Source: Gammaproteobacteria bacterium (GTDB lineage: Bacteria > Pseudomonadota > Gammaproteobacteria > UBA6429 > Thiohalophilaceae). Taken from it: DNA of 64,000 nucleotides. Under the pieces are notes generated by a model, which searched no databases, was not told the DNA's origin, and saw nothing but the letters and a program-made list of their open reading frames with translations. Both the position numbers and the translations under genes were made by a program. This document shows, in pieces, positions 25,025-33,335 of this stretch (positions within the stretch are counted from its first letter, which is position 1; every line of letters begins with the position of its first letter). The stretch spans positions 98,497 through 162,496 of the forward strand of contig JACQBC010000011.1 in assembly GCA_016194635.1 (NCBI GenBank). The letters run 5' to 3'.

Positions 25025-26659
25025 ATGAAAGCCGCTGAACTGTTCGTCCGGTGTCTGGAAAACGAAGCCGTGGAATATATCTTTGGTATCCCCGGCGAAG
25101 AAAACCTTGACATGATGGATGCCCTACTGGACTCCAAAATTAAATTCGTGACGGTACGTCATGAACAAGGGGCCGCCTTCATGGCCGATGTGTATGGGCG
25201 GCTCACCAGCAAGGCCGGGGTATGTTTATCAACCCTGGGGCCGGGGGCTACCAATTTGATTACCGGAGTGGCCGATGCCAATATGGATCACGCCCCGCTG
25301 GTGGCCATCGCCGGCCAGGCCAGCACCCAACGTCTACACAAAGAGTCGCACCAGGTGCTGGATTTGGAGGAAATGTTCCGTCCTATCACCAAGTATTCTT
25401 CACGTCTATTGACGCCCAATATCATCGCCGAGGTGGTGCGCAAGGCTTTCAAGGTATCGCAGACCGAGAAATTCGGCGCCGCCTTTATCGAATTTCCAGA
25501 AAATATTGCCGAGATGCACGTGGAGGATCAAACGCCTCTGCCGGCACGGTTTCCACACTCTCCCGAACCTCCAGGCGAACGTATCGATAAAGCCGCCGAG
25601 GCCATCTCCAGCGCCAAAAACCCCATTATTCTGGCGGGGAATGGGGTTATCCGGAATAAAGCCTGGAAACAATTGGCTGAGTTTTCGCAGGAGCTGCGTA
25701 TCCCGGTGGCCAATACCTTTATGGCCAAGGGAGTTATTCCCTTTAAACATCCCATGGCCCTGGGCAGCGCCGGCTTACAGGCCAAGGATTATGTGAGTTG
25801 CGGTTTTAGCCGGGCCGATGTGATTATCTGTGTCGGCTACGATTTGGTGGAATACCACCCGTATTTGTGGCACCCCACCAAGGACCGCATCATCATCCAT
25901 ATCGACAGCGCACCGGCCGAAGTGGACGCGCATTACAACGTCAATATCGGGGTTATCGGCGACATCAAGCATTCTTTATTGCGGATCATGAAGGTAGCCA
26001 GTCCACATACGGGTACGGCAATGCGGGCCTTGCGCGCGGCCTTGATCGAGGACATGAACCAGCACAAAGATGACAATTCCGTACCGGTCAAGCCGCAGAA
26101 GATCATTTGGGATCTGCGCACCGCGATGGATCTGGAGGGGATCGCAATCTGCGATGTGGGCGCGCATAAGATGTGGATGTCGCGTATGTTCCGCTGCGAG
26201 TACCCCAACACCTGTATTATCTCCAACGGGTTTGCCAGCATGGGCATCGCCCTGCCCGGCGCGATTGCCGCCAAGCTGGCCTTCCCGGAACGGCAGGTGG
26301 TGGCGGTGACCGGTGACGCCGGATTTTTAATGAACGTGCAAGAAATCGAAACCGCGATGCGGATGAAAACCGCGTTTGTGATCTTGATTTGGAATGATTG
26401 CGGTTACGGCTTGATCGAATGGAAACAAATGAATTATTTTGGGCGTAAATCCAACGTCGATTTTACCAACCCGGATTTTGTTAAACTGGCCGAGTCGTTC
26501 GGGGCTAAGGGCTACCGGATCAGCCGCGGAGAGGATTTATTGCCTACGCTGAAACAAGCCCTGGCCGACAAGACGGTGAGTATTATTGATTGCCCAGTAG
26601 ATTACAGTGAAAACTTAAAACTCACCTCAAAACTGGGCGAGATGGTGTGCCCGATCTGA
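25025..26659 (+). CDS. Acetolactate synthase-type ThDP enzyme (catabolic, no small subunit)
   Basis: A 544-residue three-domain thiamine-diphosphate enzyme. The catalytic glutamate is Glu47 in RHEQGAAFMADVYGR. The C-terminal cofactor site begins VTGDAGFLMNVQEIETA (GDA where GDG is more usual) and ends about 30 residues on at WNDCGYGLIEWKQ. It resembles AlsS-like acetolactate synthases that condense two pyruvates. No regulatory small subunit or acetolactate decarboxylase lies nearby, so a role in branched-chain amino acid synthesis is unlikely from context. The real substrate could be another 2-oxoacid. Promoter region 24887-25024; ribosome site AAGGAG. Confidence 0.75.
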   Translation: MKAAELFVRCLENEAVEYIFGIPGEENLDMMDALLDSKIKFVTVRHEQGAAFMADVYGRLTSKAGVCLSTLGPGATNLITGVADANMDHAPLVAIAGQASTQRLHKESHQVLDLEEMFRPITKYSSRLLTPNIIAEVVRKAFKVSQTEKFGAAFIEFPENIAEMHVEDQTPLPARFPHSPEPPGERIDKAAEAISSAKNPIILAGNGVIRNKAWKQLAEFSQELRIPVANTFMAKGVIPFKHPMALGSAGLQAKDYVSCGFSRADVIICVGYDLVEYHPYLWHPTKDRIIIHIDSAPAEVDAHYNVNIGVIGDIKHSLLRIMKVASPHTGTAMRALRAALIEDMNQHKDDNSVPVKPQKIIWDLRTAMDLEGIAICDVGAHKMWMSRMFRCEYPNTCIISNGFASMGIALPGAIAAKLAFPERQVVAVTGDAGFLMNVQEIETAMRMKTAFVILIWNDCGYGLIEWKQMNYFGRKSNVDFTNPDFVKLAESFGAKGYRISRGEDLLPTLKQALADKTVSIIDCPVDYSENLKLTSKLGEMVCPI

Positions 26660-26703
26660 TTGTAGGTCCGGCCTTCATCCAGAATCTAGCATTGTGTTTA
26701 ATT

Positions 26704-27480
26704 ATGAGCGGTCAACGATTACGGATCATGAGTTATAACGTGCAGGTGGGGATTAGCACCCGTTTCGCGCATCAATACATTACTAACAGCTGGAAACATG
26801 TTTTACCGCATAATCAGCGCCTGTCGAATTTAGACAAGGTGGCGCAATTGATGAGCGGTTGTGATGTGGTGGGGTTGCAAGAAGTCGACGCCGGGTCAAT
26901 GCGCAGTAATTACATTAATCTGGTGGAGTATCTGGCGCTTAAGGCCGGCTACCCTTATTGGTATCATCAGGTTAACCGTAATTTGGGGCGTATCGCGCAG
27001 CACAGCAACGGCCTATTGAGCCGTTTTCATCCCTCCCGGGTTGAGGACCTGTGTTTACCGGCGCTGATCCCCGGTCGTAACGCGATTGTGGCGCATTACG
27101 GCCAAGATCAACACAGCTTGGCGATTGTGATCGTACATTTGTCATTGAGCACGCGCGCGCGTTTACGCCAACTGGAATACATCAGTGAGCGGATCACAGG
27201 GCTGCGCCACGTGATCTTGATGGGGGATTTAAACTGCAAACCCGACAGTAAAGAAATGAATGTATTATTCCGCCGCACCCGCCTGCACGAACCCATCGAA
27301 GCGACCATGACCTTCCCCAGTTGGCGGCCACAACACAATATTGACCATATCTTGGTCACCCCGGAGTTTAAAATCCATAAAGTCATGGCACTCGACCACG
27401 CCTACTCGGACCACCTGCCCCTGTTGATGGAGATTGCCCTACCCGAAGGTATGGAGTTGACGCGCGCGGCGGCGGCTTAA
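26704..27480 (+). CDS. Endonuclease/exonuclease/phosphatase (EEP) family hydrolase
   Basis: 258 residues with the EEP fold motifs in order: RIMSYNVQVG (metal-site Asn), GLQEVDAGS (metal-ligand Glu), ILMGDLNCKPDS (Asp/Asn), and the catalytic pair HNIDHILV and YSDHLPLLMEI (Asp-His). Family members hydrolyse phosphodiesters in DNA, inositol lipids or sphingomyelin; the substrate here is not evident. No signal peptide is visible. ATG 26704 is used because the upstream frame overlaps the preceding gene. An EEP gene sits in the same place between dsbA and a GGDEF gene in Pseudomonas. Confidence 0.88.
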   Translation: MSGQRLRIMSYNVQVGISTRFAHQYITNSWKHVLPHNQRLSNLDKVAQLMSGCDVVGLQEVDAGSMRSNYINLVEYLALKAGYPYWYHQVNRNLGRIAQHSNGLLSRFHPSRVEDLCLPALIPGRNAIVAHYGQDQHSLAIVIVHLSLSTRARLRQLEYISERITGLRHVILMGDLNCKPDSKEMNVLFRRTRLHEPIEATMTFPSWRPQHNIDHILVTPEFKIHKVMALDHAYSDHLPLLMEIALPEGMELTRAAAA

Positions 27481-27572
27481 ATCCGACTGTGGCCAACAGC
27501 ACAATTTCAAGCTATAAATTCACAACACTAGATCAGGCGACCGATCCGACCTGACATGGCTAGATAACTGCG

Positions 27573-29573
27573 ATGAACCAAGTTGATAAAGACAACCTCG
27601 ATCCGCAACAGCGCTGGAAGACGCGTTATTACGAGGCCCTGGGTGAGCTAGAAAACAAAGAAAAGGCCTGGCGAGAAATCGAACGCTTACTACGGCATCT
27701 CATTACACGCCTCACGCTGGCGGCGGACGTTAACCATCCCCCACTCTCCCAGTCACTGGCCGATCTGCGCAACGAGGTGCGCGATGGTAAAGATTTTCTG
27801 AAGCTGCGCACGCTAATAGAAACCATCAGTGTACAGGTAGGAGAATTAGACCAGGTTAGAACCAATCGGCTTAGCCTAAAAAGCCCGGCGCGGATCTTGC
27901 AAATGTTACTTAAACAACTGACCATACCCGAGGGCTTGGCGCGTAAATACAAAGATATTGATAAACAAATCCATGGCATGGATGAATTCTCCGAAGTCAA
28001 CGGCATGATTGACCAGGTGGGCGAGTTACTTAAACAGATCATCGCTACGCCCGCGGCTCCCATTCCGAATCAGACGACTGAACCCACCAGTGTCACGGTG
28101 GAACACCGTGAGGCGCGTCGGCTCAAATTACTAGAGCGGATCTTCGCTAAACGTAACGATGCCCCGGTTGTCGCACCGACAATCACTTTCACCGAGGAGC
28201 TGGGCGGCGCGGGTGAAATCAATAAAGCCACGGCCGAAGCCGCCACTACCACTAACCCGAATACGGACAGCGAACTGACCTTTAGTGATTCACCCAAAAC
28301 CATCGCCCCGGCGGTGGGCGATTTATTATTGCAATTGGCCATGCGTTTACCTGAGGCGGCGCGACGGCGGATCAATTTCCGCGCATTAAAAAGCCATGCC
28401 AACAAGGCGCGCAAGCGCAAGGATTTATTACCGATTGTTGATGTGATTGCGCAAAACATTGCGGTCGCGTATCAGGCGGCGGAAACCACGGCGTCACTGT
28501 CATTTGACAGCAATGCCGCGGGGCTGATGACGGAGACGATTAAATCCATTCTCAACCAGTTGAACCCACCCAGTGATCTGCAACTGCGGGTCAGTGAAAT
28601 CGAGAAATTGCTCAGCGAGCCGGCGGCGCAGCCTGGCGGCATAGTCCATGTGCTCAATGCCCTGGCCGAGGTGGTGGCGGAGATCAGCAAACGCTTAAGT
28701 GTCCAACAACAGGATTTAGCCGGATTTTTTCACCAACTTAGTCAACGCCTGCAGGATTTGGAACAAGGTTTACAGTCCTCGGCCAAACTGCGTGAAGCCA
28801 ATCACGATCAGATCATCACCATGGAACAAGAGGTCCGCGGCGAAATCAAGGATATCCGCAGTGCAGTGCAAAATATGCTGGATCTGGAAAAATTAAAACT
28901 CAGTGTTGATATGCGCCTGGACGGGTTGGATACCCGGCTGCGGGTGTTCCGCCAAAACGAAGACCAGCGTTATCATAATGCCCAAGCCCTGGTGCAGCAG
29001 TTGACCAGCAAGGTACAGACGCTGGAACAGGATAGCGCGCAGTTGCGCCAACGCTTGGAGCAAACCCAGCAACAGGCCGTGGTGGATACCCTCACCGGGT
29101 TGCCCAATCGCAAGGCCTATGAAGAACGGGTGATGGCGGAGATTGCGCGTTGTCGGCGCTATGCCATTCCGCTGACGATGGTGGTGTGGGATGTGGATAA
29201 TTTTAAATCCGTTAATGACACTTATGGGCATGCCGCGGGAGACCGTGTGTTGAAGGTGATCGGTGAGGTGTTGGTGCAACATATTCGTGAAACTGATTTT
29301 GTCGCGCGGTATGGCGGCGAGGAGTTTGTATTATTACTGCTGCAAACCCCTCTTGCCGCGGCGCAAGCGGTATGCGACAAGTTACGCGAGCGAATCGCCG
29401 CGACCCCGTTTCATTTTCAGGACAGGCCGGTCACGATCACATTGTCGGGAGGACTGGCTGAATACCAACAGGGTGAAGACCTCAGCAGCCTGTTCGAGCG
29501 CGCCGACAAAGCCATGTATGCGGCCAAACAAGCGGGTCGCAACCGGCTCCAGGTTGCGACGCTTTCACCCTAA
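27573..29573 (+). CDS. Diguanylate cyclase with long N-terminal coiled-coil region (DgcH-like)
   Basis: A 666-residue soluble protein making cyclic di-GMP. The C-terminal GGDEF domain (about 500-660) has DTLTGLPNRKAYEERV, VVWDVDNFKSVNDTYGHAAGD, the active loop GGEEF (581-585) and an intact inhibitory site Arg572-x-x-Asp575 five residues upstream. It should therefore be active and product-inhibited. The N-terminal 480 residues are helical and Gln/Glu rich with coiled-coil character, no TM segment and no recognised sensor domain. Size and neighbourhood match PA5487/DgcH of P. aeruginosa. A small membrane protein gene begins 11 bp downstream. Confidence 0.92.
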   Translation: MNQVDKDNLDPQQRWKTRYYEALGELENKEKAWREIERLLRHLITRLTLAADVNHPPLSQSLADLRNEVRDGKDFLKLRTLIETISVQVGELDQVRTNRLSLKSPARILQMLLKQLTIPEGLARKYKDIDKQIHGMDEFSEVNGMIDQVGELLKQIIATPAAPIPNQTTEPTSVTVEHREARRLKLLERIFAKRNDAPVVAPTITFTEELGGAGEINKATAEAATTTNPNTDSELTFSDSPKTIAPAVGDLLLQLAMRLPEAARRRINFRALKSHANKARKRKDLLPIVDVIAQNIAVAYQAAETTASLSFDSNAAGLMTETIKSILNQLNPPSDLQLRVSEIEKLLSEPAAQPGGIVHVLNALAEVVAEISKRLSVQQQDLAGFFHQLSQRLQDLEQGLQSSAKLREANHDQIITMEQEVRGEIKDIRSAVQNMLDLEKLKLSVDMRLDGLDTRLRVFRQNEDQRYHNAQALVQQLTSKVQTLEQDSAQLRQRLEQTQQQAVVDTLTGLPNRKAYEERVMAEIARCRRYAIPLTMVVWDVDNFKSVNDTYGHAAGDRVLKVIGEVLVQHIRETDFVARYGGEEFVLLLLQTPLAAAQAVCDKLRERIAATPFHFQDRPVTITLSGGLAEYQQGEDLSSLFERADKAMYAAKQAGRNRLQVATLSP

Positions 29574-29584
29574 GGAACCCAGCC

Positions 29585-29791
29585 ATGCGTTATATATCGA
29601 TTTTATTCAGCCTAGCCCTGGTGGCCGGGTTTGTCATCTGGTATATGAAATCCGCGGGTATCACTACCGTTACGACGACACCGGGGACGCAAACCGCGCC
29701 GCAACAGGCCGTGCGCCAGGCGCAAGATACGGCTACGTCGCTACAGCAAACCCTCGAACAACAACAAAAACAACTCGACCAAAATAAATAA
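29585..29791 (+). CDS. Small membrane protein of unknown function
   Basis: 68 residues: one N-terminal hydrophobic helix (YISILFSLALVAGFVIWYM), then a Thr/Pro-rich stretch and a Gln-rich, probably helical tail ending EQQQKQLDQNK. The ribosome site AAGGAA lies upstream, and it starts 11 bp after the diguanylate cyclase gene, so it is likely co-transcribed. I do not recognise a family; membrane anchoring is the only prediction made. Confidence 0.65.
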   Translation: MRYISILFSLALVAGFVIWYMKSAGITTVTTTPGTQTAPQQAVRQAQDTATSLQQTLEQQQKQLDQNK

Positions 29792-29801
29792 GCAGCGCTG
29801 G

Positions 29802-30323
29802 TTAAAAATTCTTTGACGGCGGGCCAAACGGGCGATGCTGATTATTATTACCATTGCTGGCGGTGGAGAGGGCATTTTCCTGGGTTGAGGGTTTTTTGCC
29901 GTTAAAGAATTGCCAATTGCGTTGTTTATCAAAATCAAACTTACCGACATAGTGGCTGGTGGGAGTGGCCGCGTCGGTTTTCTCGAAGCGTTTATCGCGG
30001 AAGTTCAGATCATAACGATCACCGTTGTTATCCACCAGCAGGTATACGTCTTTATCTTTTTTATACAGTTTGGCCTTGACCTTGCCGTCAAGGCCCTCTT
30101 TAAGGTTGGCGGAAAATAATTGTTTGCCGCCCTCGCTGGCGCTGATATTGCGTTCTTTAACGTCTTCTTTATCCGCTGTGGTAGCCACGGACATCGATAC
30201 CACCACATCGGTATTGGGTACTTTAAATTGGGCTTGTTGAGTGTCTAGCGGTTTAGAACACGCCATGATCACTCCACAACCGAGTAGTAAAGTGCTAAAA
30301 CGCGTGAGTGTAGTGGGTTGCAT
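29802..30323 (-). CDS. Putative lipoprotein of unknown function
   Basis: 173 residues from ATG 30323, which has a good AGGGGAA ribosome site; an in-frame ATG at 30353 overlaps the upstream stop. The N-terminus has a signal peptide ending VIMACSK, an acceptable lipobox. The mature part is Lys/Asp rich with a repetitive beta pattern (VKAKLYKKDKDVYLLVDNNGDRYD would suit a strand-turn-strand) and a low-complexity Asn-rich tail. It is immediately downstream of, and probably co-transcribed with, the secreted protein gene at 30350. Function unknown. Confidence 0.7.
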   Translation of the reverse strand: MQPTTLTRFSTLLLGCGVIMACSKPLDTQQAQFKVPNTDVVVSMSVATTADKEDVKERNISASEGGKQLFSANLKEGLDGKVKAKLYKKDKDVYLLVDNNGDRYDLNFRDKRFEKTDAATPTSHYVGKFDFDKQRNWQFFNGKKPSTQENALSTASNGNNNQHRPFGPPSKNF

Positions 30324-30349
30324 AAAAAAATTCCCCTGTGTAGTGTTAG

Positions 30350-31564
30350 TCATTGTCCGCTACGGACGTGTTTTTGCACCACCTGATAATAGCGGCGCAA
30401 GTCGATCTTGGATAAGTGCAGATCTTTAATGATGGTATCGACGTTGATGTATTCATGGTTAGGTCGGCCGAAGGTTTCCTGCTGTACACCGCCGCGCACG
30501 ATGGTGATCTGACCGCCGCGAATATCCAGGATCGCACCGATCAGTGGCGGTTTGCCAAAACGTTTGATCATCGTGATGAGGAGTTGACGTTGTTTCTGTT
30601 CGGAGAGGGGTTCTTTGGAATAAGGCGATAACACCGCCAGCTCGTCTTCAAAAATACTGGCGAGTTTAAGCAAAACACCGGGGCGGATCTTCTCTAACGC
30701 GGCGACATAGGCATTGGAGGTTAATTGCAGGTAGGCATGGCCCGCGTCGGTTTCCAAGAAATTAATATAAATCTTTAATTCATCAACGATCATATCGCGG
30801 TAGGTGCTGGCGAATAAATGCGGCAATAATTGTTGGGTGATCGTCGCCATGCGGGTATGGGCAAGTTTCAGCGTCTGTTCCAGTTCTTTGGGCGGCATGC
30901 GTTCGGTCGGCGGTTTAATGCCGTTATTGATCACCGTATAAAATTCCATGGTCGCGGTGATTATTCTGGCATTGGCGGCGTAAGCGATTTTTTCGTAACG
31001 TTTATACAGGGCCTCCCGTTCCGTGGAAAATTTTGGTTCCTTTAAGGGTACGGTGCGCTCCAATTCATTGTATTGTAGGGCTGGGGCCCTGGCTTCGGCT
31101 TCACGCACCTTTTTTCCAAACGGGGATTCCATCCACTTGGTAATCGCGGCCAATTGTTCGGGTTTGCCGTTTTGCACGACGTAATCTTGAAACAAACCCG
31201 GCACCGGATCGAAAGCCTCGGTGAGCACATTATTGATTTTCTCGGCCATGGGTTTATCGATGGAAACCGACAACTGGTTTTCAGTCCCGCCGAGCCCCGC
31301 CTTGATTTGGTTTAGGGTTTTTTCACCGTTGGCGAAGATCCAAATTTTATGCGCCAATTCTGCGACGCTGCCCGCGGCGGGCGCGGCCGTGCCCGGTGGA
31401 GAGGTCGTAGCGGTAGCGGGTGTCGTAAGCGGTGCAAGTTGCACCCCTGCCGGTTTACCGCTAGGGCTCGGCGCGGCCTGTGACATAAGTCCATTACTAG
31501 CGACCAAGCCGATGAATATCAATCGACGTACCAGGATAGGGGAAAAAAAATGCAACACTGACAT
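30350..31564 (-). CDS. Secreted protein, possible DUF2059-like helical domain
   Basis: 404 residues. A signal peptide (RRLIFIGLVASNGLMSQA) is followed by a Pro/Ala/Thr linker. A helical region then contains PMAEKINNVLTEAFDP and, later, YRDMIVDELKIYINFLETDAGHAYLQ, which resembles DUF2059 (helical, ending in FFxTPxGK-like motifs). The first such helix pair also carries WMESPFGKKVREAE. A C-terminal segment (IGAILDIRGGQITIVRGG) looks beta-rich. Ribosome site AAAGGAA before ATG 31564. Likely part of a three-gene minus-strand group with the PDC-domain gene upstream and the lipoprotein downstream. Confidence 0.65.
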   Translation of the reverse strand: MSVLHFFSPILVRRLIFIGLVASNGLMSQAAPSPSGKPAGVQLAPLTTPATATTSPPGTAAPAAGSVAELAHKIWIFANGEKTLNQIKAGLGGTENQLSVSIDKPMAEKINNVLTEAFDPVPGLFQDYVVQNGKPEQLAAITKWMESPFGKKVREAEARAPALQYNELERTVPLKEPKFSTEREALYKRYEKIAYAANARIITATMEFYTVINNGIKPPTERMPPKELEQTLKLAHTRMATITQQLLPHLFASTYRDMIVDELKIYINFLETDAGHAYLQLTSNAYVAALEKIRPGVLLKLASIFEDELAVLSPYSKEPLSEQKQRQLLITMIKRFGKPPLIGAILDIRGGQITIVRGGVQQETFGRPNHEYINVDTIIKDLHLSKIDLRRYYQVVQKHVRSGQ

Positions 31565-31588
31565 CAAAGGGTTCCTTTTGAATAACGG

Positions 31589-32551
31589 TTAGTTTTCTGT
31601 TTCAACCGCTAGGTGTGGCGGTGTAACACTAGGTGTGTCCAACCAGTATTGCAATTCACGGTTGAGGAAGTCTTCGGCGCTGACGTAATGCGTACCATCA
31701 CTGTTAAAACACAAGCTGACCATGCCATTAACAAGATTAAACGAGGCCGAACGTAAAAGGTTGGTTTCGTTGGTCTCGCGTAACGCCTTAAATTGCGCCA
31801 GGATCAGCGGTACTTTATCCAGGTCGATGCAGGCTTGGGTACAATAGGGTTGTTTAGGATACTGCGCAAAAAATCCCGGTTTAAACAGGTCTTCGGTGCG
31901 GTGTAATTGATAGTTCATCGGATCGGCAATCGACCATAACGCACAGCGGTCTGAATTAAAGTGTAACATGAACTGATAGACACCGTGTTCTTGTAACAAC
32001 GTAATCAGAATATAACTAAGGTAATCGATGTTGTCGTCCGCGCTGCTGCTGATCCGCGTGGCCTTGCCGTGACTATTGATCGGCGTTTGGCGTAACAAGC
32101 GACGTAGCGCCGGCGCGGAGAACTCGGGTAATTCTTTAAGGTGAAAATCGGCCGCCACGAAGCCTATTAAAATTTTTTCAAAACGCACGGCTTGCAACGC
32201 CGTGATACAGGGTTGCATACTGCGCTGGCTTAAATAAGCGGCCGATAAGGTCATACCACGATAAGGCAGATTACCTTGTAAATAGGGGCGCGCCGATAAG
32301 TCCTGTCCTTGCCAAGTAGTGTCTACCTGGTTGCGCGCGACACTGGCGCTAACCTGCCGACCGGCCGTGTCGATCGCGTATAGGAGTTGGCAGTGCGGCA
32401 ACCTGCGAAAATCCCGTTGCAAACTTTGGGTTAATTCATGGGCGGAATTCCAAAGCGGACCACAACTGGCCGCCAGTTGCTCAAAAGGGGATTTGATCAC
32501 GCTTGAGAGGAATTTCTTTTTGTGCGCTACCGTGTCGTTAAACAAGGCCAT
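31589..32551 (-). CDS. PDC/Cache-like sensor domain protein, cytosolic
   Basis: 320 residues. Residues 50-150 (LQRDFRRLPHCQLLYAIDTAGRQ...DLSARPYL) match the PDC/dCache ligand-binding pattern in which an Arg-Pro-Tyr motif frames the pocket. Such domains usually lie outside the membrane, but no signal peptide or TM helix is evident here, and no output domain (GGDEF, HK, MCP) follows. The C-terminal 170 residues are unrecognised and include Cys residues in PKQPYCTQACID. ATG 32551 (MALFND) is preferred. It could be a stand-alone sensor for the neighbouring diguanylate cyclase; that is inference only. Confidence 0.65.
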   Translation of the reverse strand: MALFNDTVAHKKKFLSSVIKSPFEQLAASCGPLWNSAHELTQSLQRDFRRLPHCQLLYAIDTAGRQVSASVARNQVDTTWQGQDLSARPYLQGNLPYRGMTLSAAYLSQRSMQPCITALQAVRFEKILIGFVAADFHLKELPEFSAPALRRLLRQTPINSHGKATRISSSADDNIDYLSYILITLLQEHGVYQFMLHFNSDRCALWSIADPMNYQLHRTEDLFKPGFFAQYPKQPYCTQACIDLDKVPLILAQFKALRETNETNLLRSASFNLVNGMVSLCFNSDGTHYVSAEDFLNRELQYWLDTPSVTPPHLAVETEN

Positions 32552-32796
32552 GGGGCTACCGCCTGCAATTACTGAACTACCGCCATTATTAGAAGCCAAG
32601 CGTCGCTGTCAATACCGTGACTGGTGCCACATTCGAGGACAAGGCGGGTTTTCGCGGAGACATGGGTAAAATTCCGGCAGCGTTGGCCCCGACACAGCCA
32701 GCCGGCACGATTATAAGCATTTACTAATACACCCTGGCCATGAAGTGTGGCAAACACCTCACCTGGGAAGGGCATAACTTTGGCATAATACCCCGG

Positions 32797-33327
32797 ATGA
32801 TACGGATCACGTTCAAGGTTCTGGTGCTTGGGTTGGCCCTGTTACAAACGGGTTGTAGCTGGGTGTCGGGTCTGTTCGCAGAGAAGGCGGACGATGTCGC
32901 TGGCCTGGTGCAACGTTTAAACCCATCGAGTCAGACGGATTCCGATGCAAATCCGCCCCCCGTGGTCCAATTGCCGGTGCGGGTTAATTACACCTTCAAA
33001 TCCAAACCCCTGGCGAATGAAGACCTTGATGTGGAGATCGAATACATGGCGCTCAAGGATATCAATTCTCTAAAACTGGGTTACACCACCAGTGACGGTT
33101 TGGAAGTGGTGTCGTCGGCCCCGGCGTTGCGTTATACCGACCTCAAGCAATACGCGGTGATCACCCACCACCTCACACTGCTGCCGCAAAGTGAGGGCCA
33201 TTATTTTCTGCACCTGTTTGTTGTGACTCAGGTCGGCGAACAACAACAGGGCAAGGAAATTTCCATCCCCATTGCCTTAGGCAAATACAGTCTCGAAGCC
33301 GCGCCTGCCGAGCCCGAGAACCTTTAA
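32797..33327 (+). CDS. Putative lipoprotein of unknown function
   Basis: 176 residues. A signal peptide with lipobox LLQTGCSW is followed by a short Asp/Pro-rich linker and an all-beta domain (VRVNYTFKSKPLANEDLDVE, LKQYAVITHHLTLLPQSEG) reminiscent of an Ig-like fold. ATG 32797 is used; the longer frame from 32740 would place 19 charged residues before the signal peptide. The next gene starts 8 bp downstream, so the two are probably co-expressed. Function unknown. Confidence 0.7.
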   Translation: MIRITFKVLVLGLALLQTGCSWVSGLFAEKADDVAGLVQRLNPSSQTDSDANPPPVVQLPVRVNYTFKSKPLANEDLDVEIEYMALKDINSLKLGYTTSDGLEVVSSAPALRYTDLKQYAVITHHLTLLPQSEGHYFLHLFVVTQVGEQQQGKEISIPIALGKYSLEAAPAEPENL

Positions 33328-33335
33328 CCAGGGTT

